Below, in pieces: positions 17,841 through 27,617 of a stretch of 64,000 nt of DNA. Origin of the DNA: Phycisphaerales bacterium (lineage in GTDB: Bacteria > Planctomycetota > Phycisphaerae > Phycisphaerales > SM1A02); contig JAJDDB010000004.1 in assembly GCA_029260575.1 (NCBI GenBank), forward strand, positions 248,001-312,000, given 5' to 3'. The notes under the pieces are model-generated. The model ran no database searches. It was not told the origin of the DNA and saw only the letters and a program-made list of their open reading frames with translations. Position numbers and translations under genes: made by a program. Every line of letters begins with the position of its first letter. Within the stretch, counting starts at the first letter, position 1.

Positions 17841-19686
17841 TGAGACAGTTCGCCGCGACGTAGAGCACCATCACGATTATGATTGGTGCTTTCGAATTGG
17901 AGCGTCTGCTTTGCGCGATCTGCGAAATGCATATCGGCGGTTGCTGGAACGTGCTACGGGTGTGGATCTGCTACAGCCCGGTGGGCTGACGCCGCGCGAA
18001 GCTGAAGTTAGTCTGCAAAAGGCATTCGGAGACGATGCTGATGAGGGTCGGATCGCTGAACTAACGACTCTTCTGGAACGATGCGCATACGCCGATCGGG
18101 GTTCCGATTCAGATCGGGAGCGTGGTCTGCAGATCTGCGCAGCGCTGGAGCAGTTGATTCCGACTGAGAGAGCTAAGCGACGATCGTTGTCTATGCGGAT
18201 TCCGAGTTCGCTTGCACCAATCATTCTTGTCGCGCTGCTGATTGCGTTCGTCGTATTTGCTATATCGCGGATCGATTTCAGCTTCGGTCGCGTGGGCGGC
18301 TCAGTGAAGCCTTCTGTTGCGACCGACGTCCGCACAGACTGGCAGGCTCGGCAGACATCCGAACTCGATGTTGTCGAGCAATTCAGTGGCGACTGGGCCA
18401 CACCGTCGCGCGATGTGACATGGCACCAAATGAGGATTCCAGAGATCCTCCAAGATCGACCACGCAACACGCTTGGCAGTGTTGGACTTGACATCGACAC
18501 CGGGACAGACGGCACGTATGAGAATGCGGACGATCCATTCAGGCCCCCGCTCAATTGGACACACCGGATGTACGTCTTCGACTTCGTTAATGGAAGGTAT
18601 GAATTCGTCTCAACACCGGCAAACAGCGCTTTTGGCGAAGGCCCGTCGCTTCAGGATCGCGAAGAGTTTGTTGTAGTGGTCACGGTTGATCCACGACCCG
18701 GACGACCTGTGCCTGTCCCGACGCCTGCCCCTGACAGCTGGGTGACAGAGTTCACTACATCGCCGCGCGTCCGATCCACATTCTATCGCGATACGCATGG
18801 GCAGTTGTACTTCACGGCACAGGCACGAGGACGCGTGAAACTGCAATACACTGTCTCCGGGCGTCGGGATGATTATGACAATACCCCATTGCCTGCTGTT
18901 TCATTCGAGGCGGAACCTGCCAATCTTCCTGCAAACGTGGCGGCGGACGCTGCGGTTGTGATCGATGCTATTGGCGGCATACCAGCGCTCACTTACGAAA
19001 ATACGGTGCGGCGCTTGCATTCGTACTTCGCAGGGTTTGCAGTCGCACCGATCGATCAATCTGAACAACGAGCGAATGAGTACTTGACGGTTGCACTGGC
19101 CCGGAAAGGCGTCTGTCGTCACCGGGCACGGGCATTCTTCATCACAGCAAATGCTGCAGGTGTGCGCACGCGATTGGTCGAGAATCGCTGCCATTCATTT
19201 TGCGAGGTGCTCCTACCTGACGGCAACTGGCGACGCTTGGAGTTTCGACTTGGGAACGAAGAGGGACCTCCGGGTCTGCAGCTCGCCCAGCTCACGGGGA
19301 TGTCACCGCTGAATCGAGCCGGGACGTTGACGATCTTCTTATTTGTATTGATCCCATTCGCCGGCTTTGCGATGTTGTGTCTGGCCGGTCTGCGTTCGCG
19401 CGACCGCCGGTTGTACTTCGCAGGCTCTCAGGCGAACCGTCAGGATCGGTGGTTGCAGCGAGCCATTCGAGATGAACGATTCGGGCGATCAACTGTGTCA
19501 CTCCAGCTTCGCGAGAGGATTCTCGCAGAGTTTGGAGAACTCGAATCAGACACTCCCGCAAATATTGAACAGCGGCTCCGGGATCTTCGCGCAACGTCGC
19601 AATGCGGCGATGCATTCGAATTGCAACGCACGTTCTGGAACTGTCGGAACATCATGCGGTGGTTCAACGGAAGGGGGATGTATTGA
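17824..19686 (+). CDS. Membrane transglutaminase-like protein with DUF4129-like N-terminus
   Basis: About 620 residues from the ATG at 17824, overlapping the recombinase remnant. Residues about 20-100 resemble DUF4129 (RNAYRRLLERATG, GLTPREAEVSL, LTTLLERCAYADR). A membrane helix lies near 128-145 (LAPIILVALLIAFVVFAI). A periplasmic transglutaminase core follows: Cys in ARKGVCRHRARAFF, His in RCHSFCEV and Asp in LLPDGNW, fitting the Cys-His-Asp triad. A second membrane segment is near 490-512. The family often occurs with MoxR and DUF58 genes, as here, and may act on cell-surface peptides. The beginning may have been lost when the recombinase arrived, because TgpA-like relatives usually start with several helices. 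Confidence 0.82.
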   Translation: MWVAGSETVRRDVEHHHDYDWCFRIGASALRDLRNAYRRLLERATGVDLLQPGGLTPREAEVSLQKAFGDDADEGRIAELTTLLERCAYADRGSDSDRERGLQICAALEQLIPTERAKRRSLSMRIPSSLAPIILVALLIAFVVFAISRIDFSFGRVGGSVKPSVATDVRTDWQARQTSELDVVEQFSGDWATPSRDVTWHQMRIPEILQDRPRNTLGSVGLDIDTGTDGTYENADDPFRPPLNWTHRMYVFDFVNGRYEFVSTPANSAFGEGPSLQDREEFVVVVTVDPRPGRPVPVPTPAPDSWVTEFTTSPRVRSTFYRDTHGQLYFTAQARGRVKLQYTVSGRRDDYDNTPLPAVSFEAEPANLPANVAADAAVVIDAIGGIPALTYENTVRRLHSYFAGFAVAPIDQSEQRANEYLTVALARKGVCRHRARAFFITANAAGVRTRLVENRCHSFCEVLLPDGNWRRLEFRLGNEEGPPGLQLAQLTGMSPLNRAGTLTIFLFVLIPFAGFAMLCLAGLRSRDRRLYFAGSQANRQDRWLQRAIRDERFGRSTVSLQLRERILAEFGELESDTPANIEQRLRDLRATSQCGDAFELQRTFWNCRNIMRWFNGRGMY

Positions 19687-20642
19687 ACGACTTTCTGGGT
19701 AACGCTACGGGATCACTCGATTCAATTGCCGCAGACGTTCGACTTGTTCGAGAAGAGCTTGGCAAGTGCGTTGTTGGGATGCACGGTGAAATCGACCTGC
19801 TGCTGGCGGCATTACTCGCGCGCCGACACGTGCTCCTGGAGGGCGTGCCTGGACTGGGAAAGACGCTGCTTGTGAAGTCGCTGGCGATCGCGCTCGGTTG
19901 CAGTTTCAAGCGCATTCAATTCACGCCTGACATGCTGCCTGCAGACATCCTTGGGGGTCACGTGTACAGTCCGCGCACCGGTGAGTTCTCGCTACGACGT
20001 GGCCCCGTGTTCACGAATATCCTGCTTGCGGATGAAATCAATCGTGCGCCGGCGAAGACGCAGTCGGCGTTGCTGGAAGTGATGCAGGAGCGACAGGTCA
20101 CGCTTGAAGGCGAGACCATTGCACTTGCGCCGCCGTTTATCGTGTTCGCCACACAGAACCCACTCGAACACGAGGGTGTGTATCCGCTTCCGCAGGCGCA
20201 GCTTGACCGATTCGCAATGCGTGTAATCGTGCAGCACCCCTCGCGGGAGCACGAGATCGAGATACTACGCATGCACAAAGGCAGCACGGTGCCACCGGCG
20301 GCTGTACTCGATGGTTCGCGCGTGCTCGCTGTGCAGGAAACTGTTGAGCGGGTGACGGCGTCCGACAGCATCATGTCGCTCATCGTCGAGATCGTCGGCG
20401 CGACGCGACGTCATGAACTGCTTGCATTGCCAGGCAGCCCCCGCATGAGTCTCGATTTGCTCCATCTCGGCCGAGCCCGCGCGCTATTGCTGGGTCGCGA
20501 TCACGTGCTACCGGACGACCTGAAGGCGCTGTTTCCGCAGGTGGCGAACCATCGGCTGGCGCTGAAACCTCAGGCGCAACTGCAAGGCAAAGCCGTGGAG
20601 GCTGTGATTGATGAAGTCTTGCGATCCTCGCCGCTGGCTTGA
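19683..20642 (+). CDS. MoxR-type AAA+ ATPase
   Basis: A 319-residue MoxR ATPase. The start is a TTG at 19683 overlapping the previous stop and preceded by AAGGGGG. Walker A GVPGLGKT is near 54-61, the MoxR signature FTPDMLPADILG is near 80-91, Walker B LLADEINRAP is near 114-123, and FATQNP and the sensor-2 region follow. MoxR ATPases act as chaperones that mature or insert metal ions into partners with VWA domains; the next gene encodes a DUF58 (VWA-like) protein, the usual partner. The three genes overlap end to start, which indicates one operon. Confidence 0.93.
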   Translation: MNDFLGNATGSLDSIAADVRLVREELGKCVVGMHGEIDLLLAALLARRHVLLEGVPGLGKTLLVKSLAIALGCSFKRIQFTPDMLPADILGGHVYSPRTGEFSLRRGPVFTNILLADEINRAPAKTQSALLEVMQERQVTLEGETIALAPPFIVFATQNPLEHEGVYPLPQAQLDRFAMRVIVQHPSREHEIEILRMHKGSTVPPAAVLDGSRVLAVQETVERVTASDSIMSLIVEIVGATRRHELLALPGSPRMSLDLLHLGRARALLLGRDHVLPDDLKALFPQVANHRLALKPQAQLQGKAVEAVIDEVLRSSPLA

Positions 20643-22284
20643 GGCGCGGCTGCTGCTCGGCCTGGCATCGATACTCCTCGTATTCGGTGTCGTTCTGTCG
20701 ATCACGAGCAATGTCATCGCAGGTGCCGCATGCGCCGGGCTTCTGCTCATTGTTGACGCCGTGTGTCATTACGGAGGCGCACGACCAAAATGGCGACAGA
20801 TCGACGTGACGATGTGGTGTGACGCACATGACAGCGGTGCAGCACTCGTCGAGGGCACGACTGCCGATCTGACTGCTCACTTGGAATGCGATCGCGCGTT
20901 CTCAATCGTGACCGTGTCGATATTGCTGCCGCCAGCAGTCAAGGCAACAGAACACACTGGTCGGCGCTTTCGAGTGCGCAGTGGTTCGAAAGTGCTTTTA
21001 TGGTCTGTTCGATTCCTCACGCCGGGTGAGGTCATCGTGCCGGGACTCGTGTTCACGAAATTGAGTCCATTCGGTTTGTTCCGAACAATAACCATCAATC
21101 CAGCGCGGCTGCGCCTCTACGTTGAGCCACAGTTTCGCGGCGTCGCCACAGACCCGGCGCTGATGCGAACTCGTACTCCGGCGAGTGCGGATCGACGGTG
21201 GCTCGCGCCCGGCGGGGGGACTGATTTTCGTGAGCTTCGTAAATATGTTCCGCTAGATCCACTGAATCGCATCGATTGGAAGGCGACTGCACGTCGAGGT
21301 GAACTCATCGTTCGCGAAATGGACGAGCCACGAGAGTTTTCGATCGGCGTCGTGCTCGACGTGTCATGTGATTTGCTATACGGCCTTGACGGCCAGGGGG
21401 AGTGGTTTATTCAAGCATTGTCGTTCTTGGACATCCTGACGTGCACCGCGCAAAAGGCGGGCTTTAATCTGAATGTCGTGCTCTACGACTCAACATACGT
21501 GCATCGACTTCGATCGACGGCCGCGTCGTCAAGCAGGCACACAATTGCTGCTCAACTTTCCATGCTGCCAAGGATGGCCCTGGCCCGGCAGGTGGCGCGT
21601 GCACCTGAAGTGCATGATCGACTTGCGAAGCTTGCTCGCCAGCGGCTGAATGCGTGGGGAGTGTGCCAGCGTGACGATGAGGTGTTCCTGCGGGCGTATT
21701 TCGAGTCCGGCGAGAGCGTGGCAACTCTGCAGGAGCGATTCGTCATTGAAACGCAGCCTGATTCCATCCTTGATCTCCACGAACGCTGCAACGCCTGCCG
21801 TTCAATCGTATATCCCGACGAGTCCGCGTGCCCGAAGTGCGGCGCCACGATCGGAGATGGATCGATGCCGCCGAGGGCCGCCAGCGCGCTGGCAGCAATG
21901 GCTGAAGCTGTGCGCGTCTCGCATGGCCGGCAGTTGCTTGTATTTGTCTCTTCCCTGCTCGGTGGAGAGACGAGTCCGGAGTTCATCGCTGCGCTTCGAC
22001 GTGTTCATACGCCGTTCCGGTCCGTGCACGTTGTCACACCGTCGGCTGCTGATCTTATGGATGCGGATCCGCGGTGGCCAGGCACGCTTGGTCACGCGCC
22101 GGTGCGGCGCAATGTCCTGCGCGACATAGACCGACTAAACCAAGCGGTAAACGTGGCTACATTTCATCGTGCGCTGAGCGACGATGGGATTCCCGTTCAT
22201 GCCATTGAAGATCCCGATGACCTTCTCGATGTGGTCAGCGGCTTGATTCGAGGCGAGGCTCATGCCGAGTTGCGTGGGCGGTAG
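20611..22284 (+). CDS. DUF58 protein with inserted zinc ribbon
   Basis: A 557-residue protein starting inside the end of the MoxR gene (overlap 32 bases). Two membrane helices lie at about 13-50. The DUF58 signature is clear: PFGLFR, GTDFRELRKYVPLD, NRIDWKATARRGEL and VREMDEP near 200-235, followed by a VWA-like fold beginning IGVVLDVSCDLLYG. The usual metal-site DxSxS is degenerate (DVSCD). Unusually, a four-cysteine zinc ribbon (CNAC ... CPKC, near 395-413) and about 100 residues are inserted before the last VWA part (QLLVFVSSLLGGE). Typical DUF58 proteins are 300-430 residues. It is the probable MoxR client. Confidence 0.88.
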   Translation: MKSCDPRRWLEARLLLGLASILLVFGVVLSITSNVIAGAACAGLLLIVDAVCHYGGARPKWRQIDVTMWCDAHDSGAALVEGTTADLTAHLECDRAFSIVTVSILLPPAVKATEHTGRRFRVRSGSKVLLWSVRFLTPGEVIVPGLVFTKLSPFGLFRTITINPARLRLYVEPQFRGVATDPALMRTRTPASADRRWLAPGGGTDFRELRKYVPLDPLNRIDWKATARRGELIVREMDEPREFSIGVVLDVSCDLLYGLDGQGEWFIQALSFLDILTCTAQKAGFNLNVVLYDSTYVHRLRSTAASSSRHTIAAQLSMLPRMALARQVARAPEVHDRLAKLARQRLNAWGVCQRDDEVFLRAYFESGESVATLQERFVIETQPDSILDLHERCNACRSIVYPDESACPKCGATIGDGSMPPRAASALAAMAEAVRVSHGRQLLVFVSSLLGGETSPEFIAALRRVHTPFRSVHVVTPSAADLMDADPRWPGTLGHAPVRRNVLRDIDRLNQAVNVATFHRALSDDGIPVHAIEDPDDLLDVVSGLIRGEAHAELRGR

Positions 22285-22306
22285 TTCCGGCGCACATAAG
22301 GAGAGG

Positions 22307-22414
22307 ATGAATAAGCAAGGGGCTGTTACACATGTCTCGAAGACGGGTTGTCCCGGTCGTGTGATGCGCGTACTCGTGAGTTGCGCTTTGACCACAAAGC
22401 GCAACTTTTTGTGA
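22307..22414 (+). CDS. Possible 35-residue peptide gene
   Basis: An ATG at 22307 follows AAGGAGAGG, the best ribosome-binding site in the neighbourhood, and opens a 35-residue frame (MNKQGAVTHVSKTGCPG...). Its last codons lie inside the terminator hairpin. No family is recognised. It may be a real small peptide, a leader-type frame or chance. Confidence 0.22.
   Translation: MNKQGAVTHVSKTGCPGRVMRVLVSCALTTKRNFL
22379..22410 (+). terminator. Rho-independent terminator of the MoxR/DUF58 operon
   Basis: A perfect 12-bp stem AGTTGCGCTTTG / CAAAGCGCAACT (22379-22390 with 22395-22406), loop ACCA and a run of T residues downstream. It lies about 95 bases after the DUF58 stop codon and separates this operon from the ATP-grasp operon. 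Confidence 0.85.
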
Positions 22415-22695
22415 AATCCGTCACGACGTGACCGACGGGTGTTCGGTAACAGTGCAAATGACTAATGCGCCGGTTCACCTACACCATCATCGATCACATC
22501 AGCGCACTCGGTTAAGCGCAGTGTCGATGTACTGCCCCTGAAGGACCCCCTGCTGCTGCGCGTGTCCTCAGCACCAGATTGACCGATGCGCGGTTGCCTG
22601 GGCCCGAAACGGCGATCCAGAAAATTTCGGCTTGCTCGCTCTTTTCACCTACAGTCATCCCGGCCGGTCGATGACTACAGGGGACTTGATCACTC
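22415..22695. other. Intergenic region before the ATP-grasp operon
   Basis: No gene, repeat or clear promoter is seen. As the preceding terminator is strong, the promoter of the ATP-grasp operon should lie here. Confidence 0.4.
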
Positions 22696-24198
22696 ATGAA
22701 GTGCTCCAGCTACGATAACGAAGGCTTTTACGATGAAGTGTTTTGTCCCGGAGACCCGGCGAATCCTACGCCGCGTCCGGGTGCCAGAATGCTGGTCGAG
22801 CGCATCGAATCGCTTATGAGCGGCGATCTCGCCCGGCGTCAGCAGGCTGCCGAAATGGCGCTCTACAACCTGGGTATTACTTTCAATGTCTATGGCAGCG
22901 AAGAGGCCGAGGAAAAGATCTTCCCATTCGACATCATTCCGCGCATTATCGAAGTCAAGGAATGGCTGCCCATCGAGAAGGGGCTCGGCCAACGGATTAA
23001 GGCACTCAATCTATTTCTTGATGACATCTACCACGATCAGAAGATCATTCGGGATGGGATAGTCCCCGAGGACATCATCAGCGGATGCCCGGCGTTTCGT
23101 CCCGAGTGCGTCGGTATTGATCCACCGCTAGGAATCTGGTGCCACATTACTGGCACGGATCTTGTTCGCGACGGAGACGGCGAGTTCTATGTGCTTGAGG
23201 ACAATCTGCGCTGCCCATCGGGCGTGTCGTATGTCATCGAGAACCGCCACATACTCAAGCGCACCTTCCCGAATGTCTTCCGCGCCTCCAATGTGCGCCC
23301 GGTCGACGATTACTGCATCCACCTTCTCGATTCTCTCCAGCAACTCGCTCCGCTTATCGGGTTCCCAAATGTTGTGGTGCTCACGCCCGGACCCTTCAAC
23401 AGTGCGTACTACGAACACGCGTTTCTCGCGCAGCAGATGGGCGTGGAACTCGTCGAAGGGAAGGATCTGTTTACTCAGGACGGTTCTGTCTATATGCGGA
23501 CCACCCGCGGCCCGAAACGCGTCGATGTGATTTATCGCCGCATCGACGACGACTTCATCGACCCACTGGTTTTCCGCCCAGACTCGGCACTCGGCGTGCC
23601 GGGCCTCATGGAATCGTTCCGCGCGGGGCGGGTCGCGCTGGCGAATGCGCCGGGAACTGGCGTCGCCGACGACAAGGCAGTTTATGCCTACGTACCAGAC
23701 ATCATCCGCTATTACCTCGATGAAGACCCCATTCTGCCGAATGTCCCGACTTATCTCTGCCGCCGCGAAACCGAACTCGATCACGTACTCAAGAACCTGC
23801 ATGAACTCGTCGTCAAGCCGGTCAGTGAGTCTGGCGGCTACGGTATCCTGGTCGGACCCCATTCCACGAAGCAGCAGCGAGAGGAGTATGCTGCAAAGAT
23901 CAGGGCGAACCCGAAGAATTACATCGCCCAGCCCACACTTTCGCTCAGCCGTGCGCCGATCATCGTGGACGATCACTTTGAGGGCCGCCATGTCGACCTC
24001 CGTCCGTTCATCCTCCACGGCCCCGATCCGTACATTCTGCCCGGCGGGCTGACGCGCGTCGCCCTCAAGAAGGGCTCTCTGGTCGTGAATTCCTCTCAGG
24101 GCGGGGGCAGCAAAGACACCTGGGTACTCGAAACCGAACCGGATCGTGCAGTCACATTTACCGACGAAGCCGTACTTCCTCCCGTTGAACACGAATGA
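22696..24198 (+). CDS. Circularly permuted ATP-grasp enzyme
   Basis: A 500-residue member of the circularly permuted type 2 ATP-grasp family (formerly DUF404/DUF407). Characteristic stretches are [60 protein letters not shown] and the ATP-binding [15 protein letters not shown]-grasp enzymes join a carboxylate to an amine using ATP. This family is predicted to make a small peptide or a peptide tag together with its alpha-E partner, but the product is unknown. It is followed after six bases by the alpha-E gene, then Anbu and a transglutaminase, the conserved neighbourhood of the family. The length is normal and no defect is seen. Confidence 0.92.
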   Translation: MKCSSYDNEGFYDEVFCPGDPANPTPRPGARMLVERIESLMSGDLARRQQAAEMALYNLGITFNVYGSEEAEEKIFPFDIIPRIIEVKEWLPIEKGLGQRIKALNLFLDDIYHDQKIIRDGIVPEDIISGCPAFRPECVGIDPPLGIWCHITGTDLVRDGDGEFYVLEDNLRCPSGVSYVIENRHILKRTFPNVFRASNVRPVDDYCIHLLDSLQQLAPLIGFPNVVVLTPGPFNSAYYEHAFLAQQMGVELVEGKDLFTQDGSVYMRTTRGPKRVDVIYRRIDDDFIDPLVFRPDSALGVPGLMESFRAGRVALANAPGTGVADDKAVYAYVPDIIRYYLDEDPILPNVPTYLCRRETELDHVLKNLHELVVKPVSESGGYGILVGPHSTKQQREEYAAKIRANPKNYIAQPTLSLSRAPIIVDDHFEGRHVDLRPFILHGPDPYILPGGLTRVALKKGSLVVNSSQGGGSKDTWVLETEPDRAVTFTDEAVLPPVEHE

Positions 24199-24204
24199 AT
24201 CTTC

Positions 24205-25230
24205 ATGCTGAGCCGCGCCGCAAACTCGATCTACTGGATGAGCCGTTACATTGAGCGTGCCGACAATGTCGCACGCTTCATCACGGTCAATATCCATCTC
24301 ATGCTTGACCTCTCCGTCGAAACCGCTTCGCAGTGGATGCCTCTCATCGTCACGACCGGCAGCGGAAAACTCTTCCAGAAGCACTATGGCGAGAACGCCG
24401 GCACGCAAGAGAATGTGCTGCGTTTCCTGATCTTTGACGAGCAGAACCCCAACTCGATCGCATCCTGCGTGCGCGCCGCGCGTGAAAATGCCCGATCAGT
24501 CCGACAGAGCATCTCATCGGAAATGTGGGAGACCATTAACCGGCTGCACCTGTCCGCCCGACGGGCTTCGACCGACGACGCGATTCACGAAGCCCCGTAC
24601 GATTTCCTCGAGGAGTTCAAGAACGCCAATCACCTTTTCATCGGCCTGACCGAGAACACGTTGACAAACAATGAGGCATGGCACTGGATCCGGCTCGGTC
24701 GATTGCTCGAGCGAGCTGACCAGACCTCACGCATCGTCGATGTGAAGTACTACTTTGTTCTTCCGACGATCGAGTATGTCGGCATGCCGTATGACAATCT
24801 CCATTGGGCCGCTCTGCTCAAGTCCGCGACAGCGTTCGAGATGTACCGCAAGAGATATCAGCGGATCGCGCCGAAGTGGGTGACCGAGTTCCTCTTGCTC
24901 GATCGCGAGTTCCCGCGATCGATCCGCTCCTGCCTGATCAAGTCGGAAAAATCTCTGCACGCGATCACCGGATCTCCCATAGGGACATTCCAGAACCCTG
25001 CCGAGCAGCAACTTGGTCGCCTCCGATCCGATTTTGACTTTGTACGGATTGATGAGATCATCGACTTCGGCCTGCATGAATATCTGGATACATTTCAGTC
25101 GCGTCTGATCGGGATCGGCAGCACTATCTTCGATGAGTTCTTCGCTGTTAAGATGCCCGGCCAGCAACAGAATCAGTCGCAATCATCCGGCGCAGCAGCA
25201 GCCGCAACCACCGAAGCAGCAACCGCATGA
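24205..25230 (+). CDS. Alpha-E domain protein (DUF403)
   Basis: A 341-residue, all-helical protein with the typical N-terminus MLSRAANSIYWMSRYIERADN and later SVRQSISSEMWETIN and WIRLGRLLERADQTSRI. The alpha-E family accompanies circularly permuted ATP-grasp enzymes and is thought to take part in the same peptide-forming pathway; its precise activity is unknown. The last 20 residues are a low-complexity Gln/Ala tail. Its stop overlaps the start of the protease gene by four bases (ATGA), indicating translational coupling. Confidence 0.92.
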   Translation: MLSRAANSIYWMSRYIERADNVARFITVNIHLMLDLSVETASQWMPLIVTTGSGKLFQKHYGENAGTQENVLRFLIFDEQNPNSIASCVRAARENARSVRQSISSEMWETINRLHLSARRASTDDAIHEAPYDFLEEFKNANHLFIGLTENTLTNNEAWHWIRLGRLLERADQTSRIVDVKYYFVLPTIEYVGMPYDNLHWAALLKSATAFEMYRKRYQRIAPKWVTEFLLLDREFPRSIRSCLIKSEKSLHAITGSPIGTFQNPAEQQLGRLRSDFDFVRIDEIIDFGLHEYLDTFQSRLIGIGSTIFDEFFAVKMPGQQQNQSQSSGAAAAATTEAATA

Positions 25231-25973
25231 CATTCTGCATAGGCATCAAGACCGAAGAAGGTCTCATCGGCATCGCCGACACACGCATTACCACCGGGTC
25301 GGAACGCATCACCGCTCGCAAAATCACGCTCCACCAGAATGGGAACCACTCCATGTTCCTGACGACCTCCGGCCTGCGTGCGGCCAGAGATAAAGCCCTC
25401 ACCTACTTCGACGAGATTCTCAGGTCCGAAGACCACACCTTCGACCGGCTCTACAAGGCCGTCAACGCTTTGGGAGATCAGATCCGACGGGTCTTCGACG
25501 AAGACAGCAAGTGGCTCGCAAATTCCGGCCTCAATGTGAACATCCACGCGCTCGTCGGAGGCCAGTTCGAGAACGACGACGAGCACAAACTGTACATGCT
25601 TTATCCCCAGGGCAACTGGGTTGAGGTCAGCCGCGGCTCGCCCTACTTTGTCATCGGCGAAAGCCGCTACGGCAAACCACTGCTTGACAGGGTGCTGACG
25701 TACGAGTCATCAATGGCCGATGCGCTCAAATCAGGCTATCTCGCGTTTGAAACCACCCGCGCCAGCGCTTCCGATGTGGACTTTCCGCTTGATGTCGTGG
25801 TATACAAACGCGACACCTTTCGCATGACCGAACACCGCTACGAAGCAGAGGATCTGCACGAATTGACCGATTGGTGGTCAAACAACATTCGTGAAGCGTT
25901 CCAGCGGGCGCCATCGGAATGGGTCCGGACGATCCTCGATCAACTTGAGGAGCAAGATGTTGCCCGGTTGTGA
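25227..25973 (+). CDS. Anbu-type proteasome-like peptidase
   Basis: A 248-residue protein of the Anbu branch of the Ntn-hydrolase proteasome family. After loss of Met1, Thr2 (MTFCIG) would be the N-terminal nucleophile, with the conserved Asp in GIADTR and Lys in ITARKITL forming the rest of the site. HslV is about 175 residues, so the extra C-terminal 70 residues fit Anbu. No ATPase partner is adjacent. In this operon it could mature or remove the peptide made by the ATP-grasp and alpha-E proteins; that is inference from the conserved neighbourhood. Confidence 0.85.
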   Translation: MTFCIGIKTEEGLIGIADTRITTGSERITARKITLHQNGNHSMFLTTSGLRAARDKALTYFDEILRSEDHTFDRLYKAVNALGDQIRRVFDEDSKWLANSGLNVNIHALVGGQFENDDEHKLYMLYPQGNWVEVSRGSPYFVIGESRYGKPLLDRVLTYESSMADALKSGYLAFETTRASASDVDFPLDVVVYKRDTFRMTEHRYEAEDLHELTDWWSNNIREAFQRAPSEWVRTILDQLEEQDVARL

Positions 25974-26016
25974 TCCAAGTTGAGGGCGACTCCCAACTAC
26001 ACCCCCGACCACACCC

Positions 26017-26901
26017 ATGTTTATCCGCATCCATCACACCCTGAGCTACACCTACGACCGTCCGGTGTTTCTCGAGCCCGCGACCATCCGGCTCACGCCG
26101 CGGCAGGATCCTACGCAACGCCTGTGTGAACACACGCTGTGCGTTACTCCGAAACCGGCCGGCGCGTCCTGGTGCGTTGAGCAGGACGGCAGTGCGTCGC
26201 GCGTATGCTGGTTCTCCGAAAAACACGAGGTGCTGTCAATCGAGACAACGAGCATCGTGCAAACGCTTCGGGACAATCCGTTTGACGCCCTGATTACCCA
26301 CGGGCCGTCCGCCTGCCTGCCGGCGGAATATCCTGCGGACATCGCGTACCTCTTAGCACCTGTTTTGGAAGACTCCATCGATTCGGAAGTCCGTGACTGG
26401 GCGACTTCCATCGCCGAGGATTCAGGATTTCAAACGCTTGCGTTCCTCGCCAACCTGACAGACCGGATCTTCTCCGACTCGCGGATGGTCGCCCGTGACG
26501 AGGGCGCTCCGCGCTCGCCCAGCCAAACTCTTTCCACGAAGAGCGGTGCCTGCCGCGATGTTGCGATGCTCTTCATCGCTGCATGCCGCTCGCAGGGCCT
26601 GGCCAGCCGATTCGTCAGCGGTTATTCCATCCACGGACCACCCGAGATCACCGAACAGGAGCTCCACGCATGGGCCGAGGTTTATCTTCCCGGTGCCGGC
26701 TGGCGAGGCTACGACCCGAGTCTGGGCCTGGCCACCAGCGATGGGCACATCGCTCTCGCCAGCAGTCCCAACCACGAGCTTTCCGCTCCGACGAGCGGGA
26801 GTTACCGGGGAACTGGCGCGACTTCGAGAATGCGGTACGACATCCGCATCGAATCATCAGACTCGCACGCGGTACTTAAGGCGACGTCCGCCGACGCATG
26901 A
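26017..26901 (+). CDS. Transglutaminase-family cysteine protease-like protein
   Basis: A 294-residue protein with the N-terminal beta domain typical of bacterial transglutaminases of this cluster (FIRIHHTLSYTYDRPVFLEP, LRLTPR-like segment IRLTPRQDP). The catalytic triad is visible as Cys in KSGACRDVAMLF, His in ELHAWAEVYLPGAGW and Asp in GYDPSLG. No signal peptide is seen, so it is probably cytoplasmic. It is the fourth gene of the ATP-grasp/alpha-E/Anbu operon, 43 bases behind the Anbu gene. Such enzymes may cleave or form isopeptide bonds; the substrate here is unknown. Confidence 0.92.
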   Translation: MFIRIHHTLSYTYDRPVFLEPATIRLTPRQDPTQRLCEHTLCVTPKPAGASWCVEQDGSASRVCWFSEKHEVLSIETTSIVQTLRDNPFDALITHGPSACLPAEYPADIAYLLAPVLEDSIDSEVRDWATSIAEDSGFQTLAFLANLTDRIFSDSRMVARDEGAPRSPSQTLSTKSGACRDVAMLFIAACRSQGLASRFVSGYSIHGPPEITEQELHAWAEVYLPGAGWRGYDPSLGLATSDGHIALASSPNHELSAPTSGSYRGTGATSRMRYDIRIESSDSHAVLKATSADA

Positions 26902-27092
26902 CTTCGTCCTGACACTATTCGCACCGATAGTAAGTCAACCGGGAAGTCAACTGGGGTACGACCCCGTTTCATTCCTTGCAGTGGACCGGCGACGCCCGCG
27001 GCTATGATTGAATCCGGTGGTGCGTCCGCACCCGTTTCCGGAGAGGCGGGCGGCAACTGAACGCTTTTTTCTTAGGCGGCAGAAACACTGCT

Positions 27093-27469
27093 ATGGAACT
27101 CATAACAAAGCGACTACTCCTGCGTGAGTTCAGGGAAGGCGACCTGCCGGCGCTGGTCGCTTACCAGGCTGATCGTCGGTATGTTAAGTTTTGGCCGGAC
27201 GAGGCACTACCCGACCATTCTCGGGAACTCTTCGGCTTGTTCCGACGATGGGCGGACGAACAACCTCGCTGCAATTATCAACTGGCCGTGGCCCTGCTCC
27301 AGACGCCGCATGAGCTGATCGGCAACAGCGGGGTGCGCGGTCAGGGGAAGGCGCGGGGACGGGGGTGAGAGTGGCCGAGTTTGGTATCGAGCTCGATCCG
27401 CAATGGTGGGGGCATAGGTACGCAACGGAGTGGATCTGCCTTATAGGAACTCCGGAATTTCCAGCGTAG
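27093..27469 (+). pseudogene. Broken GNAT acetyltransferase
   Basis: The first frame starts well for a RimJ/RimL-type acetyltransferase (MELITKRLLLREFREGDLPAL) and reaches the core strand HELIGNSGVRG, then enters a stop at 27366. The family continues in another frame as AEFGIELDPQWWGHRYATE before a stop at 27467. A frameshift therefore lies near 27340-27370, in a G-rich run, and the final part with the rest of the acetyl-CoA site is lost. It is probably inactive unless the shift is a sequencing error. Confidence 0.8.
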
Positions 27470-27617
27470 TTGCATTGCGATCGTTTTATCGGCCTTAGAT
27501 TGAAGTGTCGATCGTGTATGGTCGAATCGACAGGTATACATCTTGACGATCACTGTGCAGGTTGCATATTGAAGATCGTACACCCACGGCACGAATGCTC
27601 GCAGTGGAGACAAGGGA

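Noticed and set aside
23128-24408. 426-residue minus-strand frame
   Set aside because: It lies opposite the ATP-grasp gene, whose family motifs are complete; no match to a protein family is seen in the minus frame.
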